The notes beneath the pieces are model-generated. The model saw nothing but the letters and a program-made list of their open reading frames with translations, made no database searches and was not told the origin of the DNA. The position numbers and the translations under genes were made by a program. 64,000 bases of DNA, taken from contig CM114271.1 of the NCBI GenBank assembly GCA_050084515.1, positions 5,146,001 through 5,210,000 of the forward strand. Direction: 5' to 3'. This document shows positions 20,821-33,886 of the stretch, in pieces. Source of the stretch: Blasia pusilla. Lineage: Eukaryota > Marchantiophyta > Marchantiopsida > Blasiales. Position 1 is the stretch's first letter; the number at the start of each line of letters is the position of its first letter.

Positions 20821-22640
20821 TTGAACAGAGGAAGGAACAGATGCAGCGTAGGAAAATTTTCTAAGATGGAGAAACGAGGAAGCAATTTCAGCACAGAGCA
20901 ACGAGTAAGCACCGCCACTTTTTTGAAGATGGCTTACATATTGGCCGTCAATGCAACTTTCTTGCCCGACTCTGGAGGTCTGTGTTCGGTGTCAGATTGC
21001 ATTTCCAGTGTGCAGCACCTTAGGCTTTGGCCTCGAGAGTTGTCCGAGTCCTGAATGCAAGTTTGCCCCTGTGAAACAAGGCTACCAAGACTGCTTGAGC
21101 AGAATTCAGGACTTGATCGTCGCCACAGCAGTGTCTGCTTTGATCGGGAGCTTTATAATGGGAACATCTTCCAACCCGCCCCTTGCACTTGCTCGATGGG
21201 ATCGGGAGCCCATCGAAATGGGGGAACGCATGGAAAGTACTCCTCTCTACCTGTTAAATTCACCAAATGACTCAAGAGGACATCTTCTAATCGTACTGGT
21301 GTTTCCCACATGATGAACCTTTTGGGAACGGCTTTTGAAACGTTACCTCCGAGAAAGAATCGTAATCGCTAAAAACAATCCACTGACTTGAGACGGTTAG
21401 CGTAGCACGTGAGTGACGAGTTTAACCTCTCAACATTCCCCCATGCTATATGATAGAAGGTGTGACCTTCTTCCTGATTTCCACTCTCGTATGTCCGAAG
21501 AAGATGGCAAAAATGATAGCTCGTTCCGTTCGTCAAGCAACTCCTGCCGGAATTGGCTTCTTCCTGGTCTTCATAGGGGCTTCAGATTAACAAGGTTGCG
21601 TTGGACTCACAACTGTCGATCCGTCCACGCTTGTCACTCCAGGTGTTTGCCCTGAAGAGAACCGCGTTTCGGTCTCGCTCGTGGTGATGATCAATGGAAC
21701 ACTATCTCTGAGTGCGAGGATCAATCCTTCTGGAGCCAGACTCCGGATAGCAAGCTCTAGTTGTTGGCTTGGATCGTGGGATTTATCATCATAAGATATG
21801 CCTTGAAAAAGAAGGTGAAGAGAGCTTTTATCTATGGTCTCGTATTGGTCGCGGTAGTTTTTCTTGGTTCAGAGACACAGAGGTCACATATTTCCGTGAT
21901 ACGCCTGCTGGTCAGCAGAAATAAGATTACTTCAACCATTTTGTAGACGTGCACAAAATTGACCGGACGGCGGGAGCTCTGAGCTCCGAAGGTTTCAATA
22001 CAGCTCACCACCCTCATATACCTCGAAATTTCGGACACCACTGGTAATCTTAACGCCATGGCAAACTTCTCTGGAGCTATGGATGAGCATAGGAATTTTG
22101 AGGGACAGCAACAAGAAGAAGGACATGAGCGACACTGCCGCGATTGTGGTAGGTGCCAGTCTCGGCACATCTCCAGTCACGATCCTTCTTCAATTTTCCA
22201 TGGGCATTTGTGAAGGAGGAAGGACGGGGATGACGGCAGTGATCGTCTCCTTGGGGTTTGCCCTGTCCTTCTTCTTCACACCACTGCTATCTTCCATAGG
22301 TCCGGTGTCCGTGGGATCTCCACTGTTTCTATTCGGAGTTATGATGAAGAAATCCACTGTGGACGTTCAGTGGGATGACATGAAAGCGTTCATCGCCATT
22401 ATTATTCTCATGACCTTCACTTTCTCCATCGCCAGCGGTTTGATCGGTGGCATCGGTGCCTACATAGCCTTCCATGTGTGGAATTGGATTGTGCTCGGTT
22501 GCAACACAGCACGCTCGAAGGTCTTTGCTGGAAATGAGCGTCCTGCTCTCGACAATCTTCCGATTGAAAATGAGGAGGACGCGCCCCACTCAGCAATTCC
22601 ACAGCCACAGGTTGATGATGAGATCTCTTACAGACTGTGT
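20821..22640 (+). pseudogene. AZG-type adenine/guanine permease, decayed
   Basis: A remnant of a plasma-membrane purine transporter of the AZG/AzgA family (NCS2-like, about 550-600 residues, many membrane helices). Fragments appear in family order but in different frames. 20821-20985 has SVGKFSKMEKRGSNFSTEQR and STATFLKMAYILAVNATFL. 21030-21190 has FAPVKQGYQDCLSRIQDLIV and LIGSFIMGTS. About 21456-21655 has EGVTFFLISTLVCPKKMAKMI and AGIGFFLVFIGA. About 21761-21950 has the VGFIIIRYALKKKVKRAFIYG region and a VDVHKIDRTAGAL stretch. 22083-22640 has GTSPVTILLQFSMGICEGGR and LTFSIASGLIGGIGAYIAFH-like sequence. Family members in plants are usually single-exon, and the breaks here are stops and frameshifts, so I call a pseudogene. 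The well-kept 215-codon 3' piece suggests fairly recent loss. Confidence 0.8.
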
Positions 22641-23352
22641 GGACTATCCTCACCTACACTACCGAAAGTTTCAATTTCTTTGTCAAGCATTGTTATAAAG
22701 GCATTCTCGTTCCAGACCATAGAGCAATAGTTAGAACATTCATGACGAAACATGCCTAGGAAGAGGATCGCCTAGGAAGGGAACTGAGATCGTCCATAAC
22801 ATCCTGCAAAATTGTCCATGGGATTTCTCGAAGTATGAAATATTTCACCGCTTTTCGCACTCCAGAAATCCTTGAATGACGAGCGGCTCCGCGAAAAAGG
22901 CTCCTCGAGGATCATCACAACACCCAAACCTTTCTTTCCCGTCCGGCAGCAAAGGCTTCCAGTCCATAGCTTATTCATGTTCAGAACATGTCCAGTCTTG
23001 CCATCAGAGCAAGAACACTAGCGCCAACTGAGTTCTCCTCGACCCGGTTTTCAGTATCAATCCCGCCATTCCGTTAAGGCCCAGACAGAATTCTCACGTG
23101 CGCTGGGACGCAAAATCTGCGCGGTTCTCTTATCGCCCGTGAATCGAAAATCCACTCACTGAATTCTTCTCGTCCTCCGTGTGCAGGGGTCGAATCGGCG
23201 ATCCGCATGCACCACTTCAGGACTTTCTTGTTGGGACGGTCCCCAAAGCCACAGTGTCTCCCTCCCTCCCTCCCTCGCCAAACGAAGCTCGGTGTAGATC
23301 ATCCGAATGGCGATTACCAGTTTCTTACTACAGTCCCCGAGCGCGACGAGGT
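22641..23352. other. Intergenic, no gene seen
   Basis: GC-balanced sequence with a short CTCCCTCCCTCCCTC run near 23262. No supported gene. Confidence 0.4.
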
Positions 23353-23397
23353 GGTCTTCGTTTGGTCACTCGCTCACCGAGTGACCAAACGAAGACC
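23353..23397. repeat. Perfect inverted repeat, 20-bp arms, 5-base loop
   Basis: GGTCTTCGTTTGGTCACTCG, loop CTCAC, then the exact reverse complement. As RNA it would form a very stable hairpin. Confidence 0.95.
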
Positions 23398-23399
23398 TG

Positions 23400-26150
23400 A
23401 CATCATCTGAATTGCTCAAAGGTGATCTGTTACCGGGAAACTCGACTTAGAAGGCTCATGTCACATAAGATATGGTTTCTACGCATCAACGCAAGCGCAT
23501 GGAAGAACCTTTGAGAGGAGGGAAAAAAACAAAGAAGAAGAAGAAAGTTCATGTAAACGACTAAAGCCAAAGATTAAGTCATGCACCGCGATCACCTAAT
23601 ACATAAAGAACTCATCTATATTATTAGTCCAAAATGCGTATGCCATTTAAAAACAAAATTGTTAACAAATATTTTAATAAACAAGCTCTTCACATGAGAA
23701 TGAAAATTAGCTCGAGAAGACAAAGATTCGGGTTTCAAAAGAAGTTAGTGGGGAGAACAACAAATGTCAATCAATTAGAGGCCGAAAAAGACAGGTATCA
23801 CCAATAGGGAAGACACCCCGTATAAGGGCACTCTAGCATAATAATATAGATTTATTTCGACCTCTACAAATACGTCTCTTCATAAATATCTCTTAGGGTA
23901 GCTCCACATCATAGATTTTCGATAGGCAAGCCCTCCAACTAATGTTTGTCACTACGTGGGATCAACTCATATGCCAAGTATCCTAGGATTCTAAATAGAG
24001 GATCCAAGTTGTGATGAATGCTTGGCTGATCACAAATCTCTAGCCTCTAGTGAGGAGGCGGCAACTAGACCCACCCGTCGGCTAGTGTTTTGAATACTTG
24101 GCCTGAGTTTGCTATGTTCGCATGAGACGGGTAGCTTTGTTTGTTCTTCTCCTTGATACTCCTTGGTAATGCCGTCGATCATTCACGCCTCCCCTCTCAC
24201 GCTCAATCAAACCTCCACCAATCCTTGAAAGAACTCTTCAACTCATGCGTGCGATGAGCAATTCGATGTTGTTGCCTATGGGGGAGTGTCTACCCATACA
24301 CGATCAACTTGTTGATTCACCTTATGCTACACCAACATTTGTTTTCTGTCTTCCTTCATCACTTCTTTCAATTGTGGTATTTTGCGATCAACTTTCTCGT
24401 CCCCCAAATAATGTGATTGCCTCTTACTATGTATGAACATTCTAGTCCCTAAAGACATCTCATTGCTTAGTGCCGCATCTGATCTTTGCTTAGCGCCGCA
24501 TCTAATTCTGATTTGCGGAGACTCATCTTAAACCTACTCAGGTTCATGTCCCTGCTTCCCTATTCCCCTCAAATGCAAATGCTACCTTTGTGGCCAACAC
24601 CTTTTTTCATTTTTCCTTATGCATTAATTGCTTAGTACCGCATCTAATTTTGACTCGCAAAGATTCATCGTACCTAATCAGGTTCATGTCCCTACTTTGC
24701 TTTATCCCTCAAATGCAACTACTACCTTTGTTGCTCACACCTTTGTTTGTTCTTATGCACGTAGGTGAAACCCTCGCCTAGTTGCGTTTGAGGAGAAACC
24801 CTAGGCCAGTGTTTCTTGTTTTGTCTTCTTAGAAATATTATAGTCTTCAAACGTATCCTGTTGGTTAGCGTTGCGTCTGATGTTTACCTTGTACAAGCAA
24901 CCATCGAGAAGTTATCAAAGCAAAGAAATTTTGAAGCTTGGAATCTATGTTTCTCTCATATGATACACTGTGGCAATATCTATTCTAATTCATCTTCCTG
25001 TCTGATTTAAGTAGCATTTTTTGGTTGGTAGGTAGCAGGCTCGTCACGACTTGGCTGTTTTGATCTGTTAAAATTTTAGCGATTCATACATCCATGGTTT
25101 TATCCAAAACTTGAACATGGCTCAATTTTTCCAGGTTTCAAACTTGGAGCGCTAACAACTCATTCTTTGTGAACTCAATCCATCTTTGCGCAAATCATCC
25201 TCAAGTGTTCTTTTCCCCTACCAAATGCATTTTGTGCTTCCATGTTGCTGAATACGAGTGCTTGTTGTCATCTCTAGCATTGTAGGAGTAATCAAGACTT
25301 GACTAAACGGTTATGTGCAGCATTCTACTTGCCTTTCACACATGCTACTGCAATTTTACTTCTTGCAACTCCAATTGTTGGCACACTAATCCCTCATCCA
25401 TGAGGTTAGTTATTCAATGTTGTTTTGTCTACGCATTTTGGTGTTAAGCTCATGCTTTGGCGTGAATAGCTTACCAGTATTCACGTAGGTTAATAGAACG
25501 TGTCCATACCTATAGTATCTGTGCGCTCATTTCTTACCTCCTAGATTATTGTTAGAATAAATAAAGCTCCAATTCAATCTAGGCTAGTTGGAACAACCAA
25601 GGTGTCCTTCTACGATGACCTCGACGCCTCATACTAATTTAGATAGCAAAACTTGCTACATATCCACTTCCCTACCCTTCCCTACTATACTTTTGCGTCC
25701 ACTCTAAAGTTGAAGTTCCACTATCTGAAGTTGACCATGCTTTGCTGGAAATAGTCCTGCAGCAATTCCATGTGATAAACGAGAAACAACAATACCTAGC
25801 TTGTACAAAACTTTCCTTGTAGTGTAGAAGAGCAAGCAAAACCACAACTTTCCTACTTCTTCTGAATGAATTTCAAAATCACTTTAAACTTCCAAGAGGA
25901 AAAATTCCCTTCAAATAACAAGATGTTTGTGTAATACATAGCTTGCTGAAGTTTCTTGCTTATCCATTTCCCATCCATCAGCCATTTCTATTTCATCGTG
26001 GGTATTTTTCTGGTTTGACCACATTCTCAAAGTATATCCGAAATAGATCTCGTAAGATTTTTAGTCCCTTCTCATTGTACTAGCCAAAGCCCCTCTTCAT
26101 GCACCCACTATGTCAATCTATTGCCCTATGATAAAATTCACGAACATTTA
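23400..26150. other. AT-rich DNA, no gene seen
   Basis: No coding feature is supported. It holds a degenerate tandem duplication at about 24462-24608 and 24627-24750, sharing GGTTCATGTCCCT, CCCTCAAATGCAA and CTACCTTTGT. It may contain further, unrecognisable transposon debris, including the 5' part of the Helitron to its right. Confidence 0.5.
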
Positions 26151-28980
26151 TACTTAATAAGGAGCTAGATAAGCTCAAGAGAGATAAACCTCACATGTTC
26201 GAAGAATACTTATATCATCAGCTCTCCAAACATTTAGTTAGTCCTTAGATCCCACGTAGCTCATCTTGGATCTAGAAGACTTCTAAAGGATCTGAAGGCT
26301 ATGGTGTAAAGATGGGGGATGACACCCATATTTCTAACACTCACTTCACTTCGATGAGGTTTCTGCTATATGATGGTCAAAATTCGTTGATATTAAGTCA
26401 TTAGTAACAAAGTTCGATCCGACCTTTACCTAGCATGATGCTCTAACCGAGTGTGCTCAGCTTTTCCATGTTAAGATCCATTCATTCCTTTCATCATTCA
26501 TCGTCTCAAGACCTCAATACTTGGTAAGGTGCATGACTATCTCATCCGCTATGAGTTACAGGGCACATGTAGTGTGTAGCTTGCACTGCCACATGGTACT
26601 ATGGATAGATATAGTTGAATTGGAACATGTAACATCATAAATATGTACCTACATCCCTAAAGTTTACACACCCAATCCATATTCAACAAACCTAAAAGAA
26701 AAGTAGAAACCATCTGATCTCCTACTAGACTTAGTATTGCATAAAAACTTCATAAATGTGAGGAAGGGGTTTGTATTATCAAAAAGAAATGGTCCAAACC
26801 TTATTGTCGACTTGGGTTCCCTAGTAGTATAAATGTTAACCCTAAATTATTTCACTGATCCAACAATTATGAAATTGAATTACTATAGAAATTCCTTGGA
26901 GAACATTAATGTAATTCCTTATCATCCTCTCTTTTTTATTTTATGGGGAAGCCACATGAACAGAAAAAGGGTTACAAATGCAGATTGGCCATTCTATTCG
27001 CTCAAGTATGCTTTGAAGTATGAACCAACCGGCTCTCTGGATTATAGATACAAAATCAACAAAGTGCCTTGGTCTTGAGGGTTTGGATAAAGTGAAGCTT
27101 AGGCTAGTCTCTATAGTAGTCATGAATTGGTCAGTTTCTTCAACAAAAGTTGCCTTGATGTCTCTCCAAATCCCCATGATTTATAGGTCTCGAACCTTCC
27201 ACTACATTGATTCTAACCCACCAAACCAAAAAAAAAAAAACCTCTAAAAAAATGCATTCACTACATGTATTCATCCTACCAAAATCTAATGGAACAGACC
27301 TCAAGTTGTTAAACTCCAAAAAAATTTCACTATTGGTGAAACCATGAATTACTCACAATTCTTTCAAATATGCAAAATAGAGAAGTTGTTGGCTCGGATA
27401 ACTTAGGTAACATTATAGCAAAGTGAAATCGCATAGTCTGCTTTATGGAGTTTCATCCTCTCCATCAATGGAATGAGTTCTTCTATGTAGTTTTATTAGA
27501 AAACATAATATTTCGTTCACAAGAGAGCATTCTATCATGTCAGGCTTATCGTTGGACATACTTGCATGAGTGTATTCATAGGGGAATCATCAAGTCTATG
27601 GATGATATACATGCTTTGATTGAATCCCATGTAGTTTGAAATTTGTGGAGCCAAGTTCATGAAGTTGAAATTTTAGTGAAAGCCATAGATATACTCGAGG
27701 TTGGATTAGCTATTGAATCATCTAACTACAATGCTATCCAACCTAACTGAACCTGATCATAGCACCCAAGAAACTCAACAAGAAGAAGATTCTGATTGTG
27801 ATGCAAGCTTGTTGAACGCAGAGCAGCAAGTGCTTTTCAAGAAACTTAAGAATATATGATCTAGACTAATACTCCTTTCAAGACCTCCATGTTGTGGTAA
27901 GTCCTTTTTTGTGAAATTCATGTATAAGTTGTGGTCTTCCATAAAGATGTCTCCACTCCTAATTGCCACAACAAGTATTGTTGCTATACGTCTGTATCTT
28001 CAAGGAGATATAGTCCATTCAACGTTTGTTGTTCCTATTCATGATAATCGACGAGCAATGCATGCTACCTCTGTTTCATATTCCAAGCTTAAATCTTCTC
28101 AGGTTATTTTGGTTGACGAATTCTCAATGTTAACCTCTAAACTACTCAAAGTATTAGCCATATGCATGCGTATTCATAAAGTTAAGTTTCACCCTTTAGC
28201 CTCGGCCAACCTTTTGGTGGAAAATTAGTTCTTCTCATCGGAGATCCTTGCCAACTACCCCTTGTGTGCAATCATACGACTTCAATATGTTGCCGCAACT
28301 ATCACATCAGCTCATCCACATTACCTACATTTGCTTGGTCGTATCAAATGGCCTTGTCTATGTGACATTCATAAGATCCTAATTACAATAAGTTCCTCAA
28401 CTCAAGTAGAATCAAGTTACCTATTGAATCTCAGATACATGAATGCTTAGGGCCTTGTTTTGTATATGAAAATGAAGCAATAAATACATATCTTTAGACA
28501 CCACAATCATAATTTGCACACATTGTGAAAAAAAATTAGTTTTAATCTACTTGATCTAAGGCAAATTTTTGGTGATGCTTCAATTGCGGAAGTTGATATA
28601 CTTACTAATACACCAACAAGCACTCAATTTAGTCCATGGATAATGATATGAGATTTCATCACTTACCATTTATTGCAATGCACTCCAAAGTCATGCTTAC
28701 ATTGAACATCAACTTAAAAATTCAAGCAACCAATGGTTCTCTTGTTTCTATTTCTTATCTCCTTTATGAGAATAACTAGTTGGTTAAAATCATTGTGAAG
28801 CTTGATTCCAATAGAAAATCCATTGCCATTACTAAAACAAACTTCTCAACACTAAGGTATGACTCAACTCAAAAATATACTAAGAGAATATTTCCTTTGG
28901 TATGCCATGACAACTCATAAGAACCAAGGCTCAACCATTACTGATCCATGCTTGTTGGTCATCGCGAGCTCTCCAAGACT
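26150..28980 (+). mobile_element. Decayed Helitron (Rep plus PIF1-like helicase)
   Basis: A Helitron-type rolling-circle transposon with both diagnostic enzyme parts in the right order, heavily mutated. The Rep part has PIFLTLT near 26325 and the HUH-like LHCHMVLWID at 26581-26610, then NVIPYHPLFFILWGSHMNR and a LKYALKYEPTGS stretch at 26920-27045. The helicase part follows from about 27770. No clean TC 5' end or CTRR 3' end was identified. A palindromic cluster at 28998-29098 lies just downstream, where a Helitron 3' hairpin would be expected. Confidence 0.7.
27770..28980 (+). pseudogene. PIF1-like helicase remnant of the Helitron
   Basis: SF1B helicase pieces in order: LNAEQQVLFKKL (27817-27852), a decayed Walker A (PPCCGKSFF; the usual G-GKT has lost glycine, near 27885), HSTFVVPIHDNRR, Walker B VILVDEFSML (28106-28135), FGGKLVLLIGDPCQLPLV after a frameshift (28210-28267), the GLVLYMK region (28450), NGSLVSISYLLYEN (28734) and the motif VI-like YAMTTHKNQGST (28900-28936). 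Many stops rule out function. Confidence 0.75.
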
Positions 28981-28997
28981 CCCTTTCAAGCTTAAAG

Positions 28998-29098
28998 TTG
29001 TGGGCACGGAATAACCAAGGAACCCGAATATGGGTTCCTTGGTCATTCCAAGGAATATGGGTTCCTTGAAATGACCAAGGAACCCATATTCGGAGATA
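28998..29098. repeat. Cluster of overlapping palindromes
   Basis: Three copies of AAGGAACCC.ATAT.. and its complement interleave, for example CCAAGGAACCC / GGGTTCCTTGG around 29008-29035 and again to 29089. The sequence can fold into alternative hairpins. Confidence 0.85.
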
Positions 29099-29472
29099 GA
29101 CATAAAATGAGTGTGCACCATATCTACGCCCTTGCCTCCTCGAGATCCCCCCTCTGTGTTCTAGACACATATGCAAAAATACATAGAATTCTAGACACAT
29201 AGGCAAAAATATTATGCCCAAAACTACAAAGGACAAAGGTAGACTGAGCCATATGCAAAATTCTGGGTTATGTTCAAAGAGCTTGATTTCCCTTGCTCTT
29301 GCTGCGATTGGGAAGTTGTGAAACCTTGAATCCAAAAAGAAAAAGTAGACAAAATGTGCGATTTGGCAAAAATAGGAATTACGATGCCGCAACTGAAGAA
29401 TAGGAAAAAATGAACGTAGAGTTGAATCCATGCAATAGATTGGTATTATAAATAAGGGAAGTGAGTGAGTAC

Positions 29473-29883
29473 CTAGGATGTATACTTCCGCTTGTTGGGA
29501 GATTGGAGAAGGGATTTGAGGTCATGGGCTTGATTGTATCGAGAGGCAAAATGAGCTAGAGTGCATGGTTGTAAATCAAGTTTTGGTTTAGTTAATGCTT
29601 CTATTCGAAGAGTATGAGATAAGATGTTCACTTCATCAAACTCAGGCAAAATAGGAAAGTGGCTTGGATTGTCCACATCTATAGACAATGGCTCAAAATC
29701 TAGAAGTTGTCCATTATCATGGGCCAACTTTATCCTCTCAATGAGATGGCTTGTTTTTGTTGAGGAGAGATCCAACAACATGTTAATGGGAAGATGCATT
29801 TGATGCCTTAGTACCTGAAGCTGATCTAGTATAATGCCTCTAGACACTATATTGAACAATCTTGTTGCATCTTTTTTAGACAT
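29473..29883 (-). CDS. Uncharacterised open frame, 136 codons
   Basis: An uninterrupted minus-strand frame starting MSKKDATRLFNIVSRG, with no family I recognise. It is the longest clean frame in the AT-rich block and has a mixed, non-repetitive composition (for example IERIKLAHDNGQLLDFEPL), so it could be an exon or a transposon fragment. No neighbouring exon or promoter was identified. It may be chance. Confidence 0.25.
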   Translation of the reverse strand: MSKKDATRLFNIVSRGIILDQLQVLRHQMHLPINMLLDLSSTKTSHLIERIKLAHDNGQLLDFEPLSIDVDNPSHFPILPEFDEVNILSHTLRIEALTKPKLDLQPCTLAHFASRYNQAHDLKSLLQSPNKRKYTS

Positions 29884-29899
29884 GCTAGTCTCTCAGCTA

Positions 29900-32700
29900 G
29901 TCTCCTTGAAATCTACATTCTTGAATCTGAGAGCCTCCTTCTGAATTCCCATGTGCAAGAATAGTTCTTAGCTCAATATTTAGTGAAAAGAATATCCAAT
30001 GGTAAAGAAGGATGTGAAAGAAGTAAAATGAGCAGAGCAACACAATGGGAAGTACCTGATGCACACAAAACTTAGAATCCCACTTCTCTAATGAGTGTTT
30101 GATTTGCCTCCCAATTACTCCATGCTCCCAAAAAAATGTGTATAGATTTCAGTAAAACAACCTGAGAGTGTTTGACCGTGGATGTAGCTTCTGCACGGGA
30201 AGTGAACAAGGTACATCTTGTGTGATTCATATAGAGTGATTGTCCAATTCTTCCAAAAAATATATGCTTCTAGCATTATGTACACTTCTGTTTACTTATG
30301 CTCCACTTTTGCTACTCCATCACTTCAAGTTCACATGTAGCCACTACTAGGATTCCAGTTTTGTATCAGATTAATTTTTTTTCCATCCAACTCCATTACT
30401 TGGGTAGTGCTCCCCACTTGTATTATTTTGCCTAAATGCATATAGGAACATTTTTGTTACAATGGAATACATTCATTCCTATTCATTATGTGTATTTATA
30501 TGTCATCCTATCTTATTATCATCTCCTTGCCTTCTTATACAGAGTTCTTGTGCTCCTTCATGCTTTTTTGTATTCATGCTTTACTTCAATATTTCTAGTA
30601 TCTATACTCAAGTTTGCTTAGACCACCGTATGAACTTTCTTTCATCCTTTCTTCAATTTCTTTCCAAATCAAAGCAATATCCAATTTTATCTTTAGTGAA
30701 TATGATGCACGACACTCACATCAGAGTCACAACAATACCAAGGCGTGGAAGCTCCATTGTGAGGAAGTCATTACCAACACTCCATCCATGCGGCATCAAC
30801 ATGGACACTACTATGGTTCCAAATCTGCTTTTGGGCAACAGTACATAGGAGGCTGGCGTAGTGCCTCCAAAAGTGTACGAGTCCACTGCATCAGCACTTA
30901 GTACAATGGAAAATAAGTCACTTGTTCTTAAGGGTAGACTTGTAGATGCTAATTAGTTTTTGCAATCAGCAAGGGCCGATAGTTACAAAAATGCTCTTGC
31001 TTTGGCTGAGGCAAAGAAAAGATTGCTCCAAGAAAAAGCAGTGTCTCACAAGTTTCTCTAGCTAGTGTAGATACTAGATATTTGTATTTGTCAATATGAA
31101 AGATTGAAGAAACAAGTTTCAGTCATTAAGATTATATTCCAAGCGTAGTTCTTCACAGAATCACTTTAGCAAATCCCACTACATAATTTGCTCCTTCCAC
31201 TCAAGCCATATGTTTACTCATATTGAGGATGTTTACTCCAAGGTTGTACTCTATGTGGCTTTATAATAACTCCATGATATTCATTTTCAGTTCCTTGTAA
31301 GATCAAGTGTTGGTCTCCTAGATTCCTTATGATGGTCTCACTCAAGCTTGTCCATATATGCTACTCTTATATTCAGATATCTTCTAAATGATCTTAACTT
31401 TGCATTCCTGCATTAGGATAATTCTCATCATTCATGCAATCACTACAATTATTGCTTTACCAACATAATTCCATTGCACACGCTTCCATACTACCAAGGC
31501 CTTCTAATACTCACAACTCTACTTCATCTTTCTTCGATTCAAAGCTATGTCGTTCACATATCCTATTTGTAGATGATGTACACGTTTTACCAAGTTTTCA
31601 TGTACAACATGCACTTCCCACTGAAAAATAATTTTAACATATAACTACCATTGTAATGTCAAGTTTCCATCAGCTCGCACTACCCTATTGCACCTTCATC
31701 TCATCCCATTTATAATTCCTTTCCACCCGTCCATTAACAACTTCAGGATACTTCGACACTCACCACAAATAAAATGTTTTCCCTAATCAACATTAACCCT
31801 AATTATGTCTTAATCCTCCCACAATTACAATGCCTTGGTTTCCTTCACTTACAAACCACCACCAATTCAAGACTTTGCTAGGCCCTACACTTGTTTATTT
31901 TCTTTCTTTAAAAATAATTTAAGAAAGGAGAGAGAGGTCAATTACATGAAATAGTAGGTAATTATATAGGTTATACACAATCAAACTATCACTACATGAA
32001 TTAATCTATCCATATTTGTAGTACTAAGAAAGGGATCACTAAATGGGGAGGTTATAAGATAGTACGATTTACGCTCATAAATATTCTTAAGGACTTTACA
32101 CTCTAATGATAGAACTTTTCTAGTTACCCACACGGAATTGGGATTCTTTGGTTGCTCTATCTTTTAACACACCATCTACTTCATTACACTTTCAATCCTA
32201 GATTTCACATAAGCTATCTCACTTTTAGGAATCAAACTAGTTTGATTTGCATGGGTTATCTAGAAGAAAAATATTTGGCTAGAGAGGGAATTTCATGAGG
32301 GGAAAATGGGGAGGAACATCTTAGTGATAGAAATGGTTGGAAGACTTTTGTGAAAAAAATTTGGATAAGAATCACACATGAAATTTTCATATTACAAAGA
32401 CATCTTCATAATAATGGAAACAAGAAAAAAGACAAACGAATACCATCATGGTTGCACAAAAATAGACAAGTTTGTCCCTAGGGCGGACATGAAAGGACAA
32501 GTGTAGATATGAATTTAAAGAGGTAAGGCCCATACTTATAGCTCGTGGTAAGAGGAAAAGGAGGGTCGAGCGGAGCAATAAGGGGGGAGGAAGTGGAGGT
32601 GGGGGAAGGAAGAAATGGGAAAGTGCAAAACATAGAGGCAAGTATGAGGATAAGAAAGAAGGGGAAGGTGGGATCCACATGGATAAGTTCTTCCATAAGA
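29900..32700. other. AT-rich DNA, no gene seen
   Basis: No coding or RNA feature supported. Open frames near 30.5 and 31.4 kb are short, Ser/Leu/Tyr-rich and unlike any protein I know. Confidence 0.5.
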
Positions 32701-32703
32701 CGA

Positions 32704-33886
32704 ACGTTATCGTGTCAAGAGCTTTTCTTCGAGTAAGGACGGACCTTCTAGTTGCAGCAAACATTGATGTAGGATGAAATCTTTAAAAAGTTATCCTTTT
32801 TCAGTACAAAATTACTATATACACACCTATGAAGTCTCTCTAAACTACTTTACGCTTGTAGACAAGAAAAATAACACGACTAGTATTAAACTCTGCTTGA
32901 GCAGATGTATTTAAATCCATAGATTATTAAATAAAGACAAACAAAATATAATCCCAAATCCTTCCGTATGTGCTAATAGGAAGTATCACTAGAGTTGGTG
33001 ATTTCATAATGTGGTTCATGAATGCCTCCCCAAAAAGATAAACTAGATAATTAGTAAACCAATGCATATCTACAAAGGAAATCTTCATGTGGTATGGATT
33101 AAGAAAGGAAAATCGAATACAAATCGCGCTCCACCCCTATTCATAATTGATTGACATTTTCTATTCTCCTAAAAAATGGGGTTATAATAGAGTTGCTCTC
33201 CCAAGAGGGCTAATCCATTCTCATTGAAAAAGTAACATCTCCAAATCCATCCACTATCCCTAAACTAACAAGAACTCCCCAAATAACCATTTTCACACAT
33301 ATCACACTATAGAAAACTCTCGAAGAATAAACCATGATCAAGTCACTCTCCCAAGAAAGGTAATTCACTCTCATTGGAAGAGCAATGAGAGTGATCATCA
33401 TGGAGAGGAGAGAAATTCGAGGAATGAAGTAGAAGGTGATGAGCCCTTAAAAGTCCCTCCTCTTTAAATATACTCATAAGAGATTCACAAGAATACAAAA
33501 TGGGGTTAATCTTATCTTGTGTTACATGGCTTGCTCTCAAGGCTTAACCAATCCATTTTGACACAAGTAGATTATTTGTTATCTTTTCCAAAATATCCTC
33601 ATCAACTCAATTCATATCCTCCAAATTACCCTAACTATCCTAGCCACCAACCAAGACTACTTTAACTTTATTTTCATAAATACATCAATCCACTACTTTA
33701 CTTTTATATCCGAGGTCTTATTTATTATCTCTTTTCCTAAAATTGGGCTTGCACAAATGAGACAACATAAAGAAGTTTAAACAGGAAAATCTTATTTTCT
33801 TAAGTTAATTTACTTAATACTTATAAAACTCTCTGTAACTCTAATAATACAAGAGTTTACATAGTAGATCATTTTACTATACGACA
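32704..33886 (-). repeat. E4-family LTR copy (probably solo)
   Basis: Related over its length to 53705-54982: CTTTTCTTCGAGTAAGG, the CAATACAAAATTA-like block, the AGCAGATGTATT block and the ending ATTTTACTATACGACA at 33886. No internal gypsy sequence is attached on either side, so it is best read as a solo LTR. An ACGT lies at both borders, too short to be a convincing target duplication. It is much more diverged than the other copies. Confidence 0.7.

Noticed and set aside
32387-32764. 125-codon minus-strand frame near 32.5 kb
   Set aside because: Pro/Leu/Ser-rich runs from pyrimidine-rich DNA, overlapping other frames and an LTR border; no family support.
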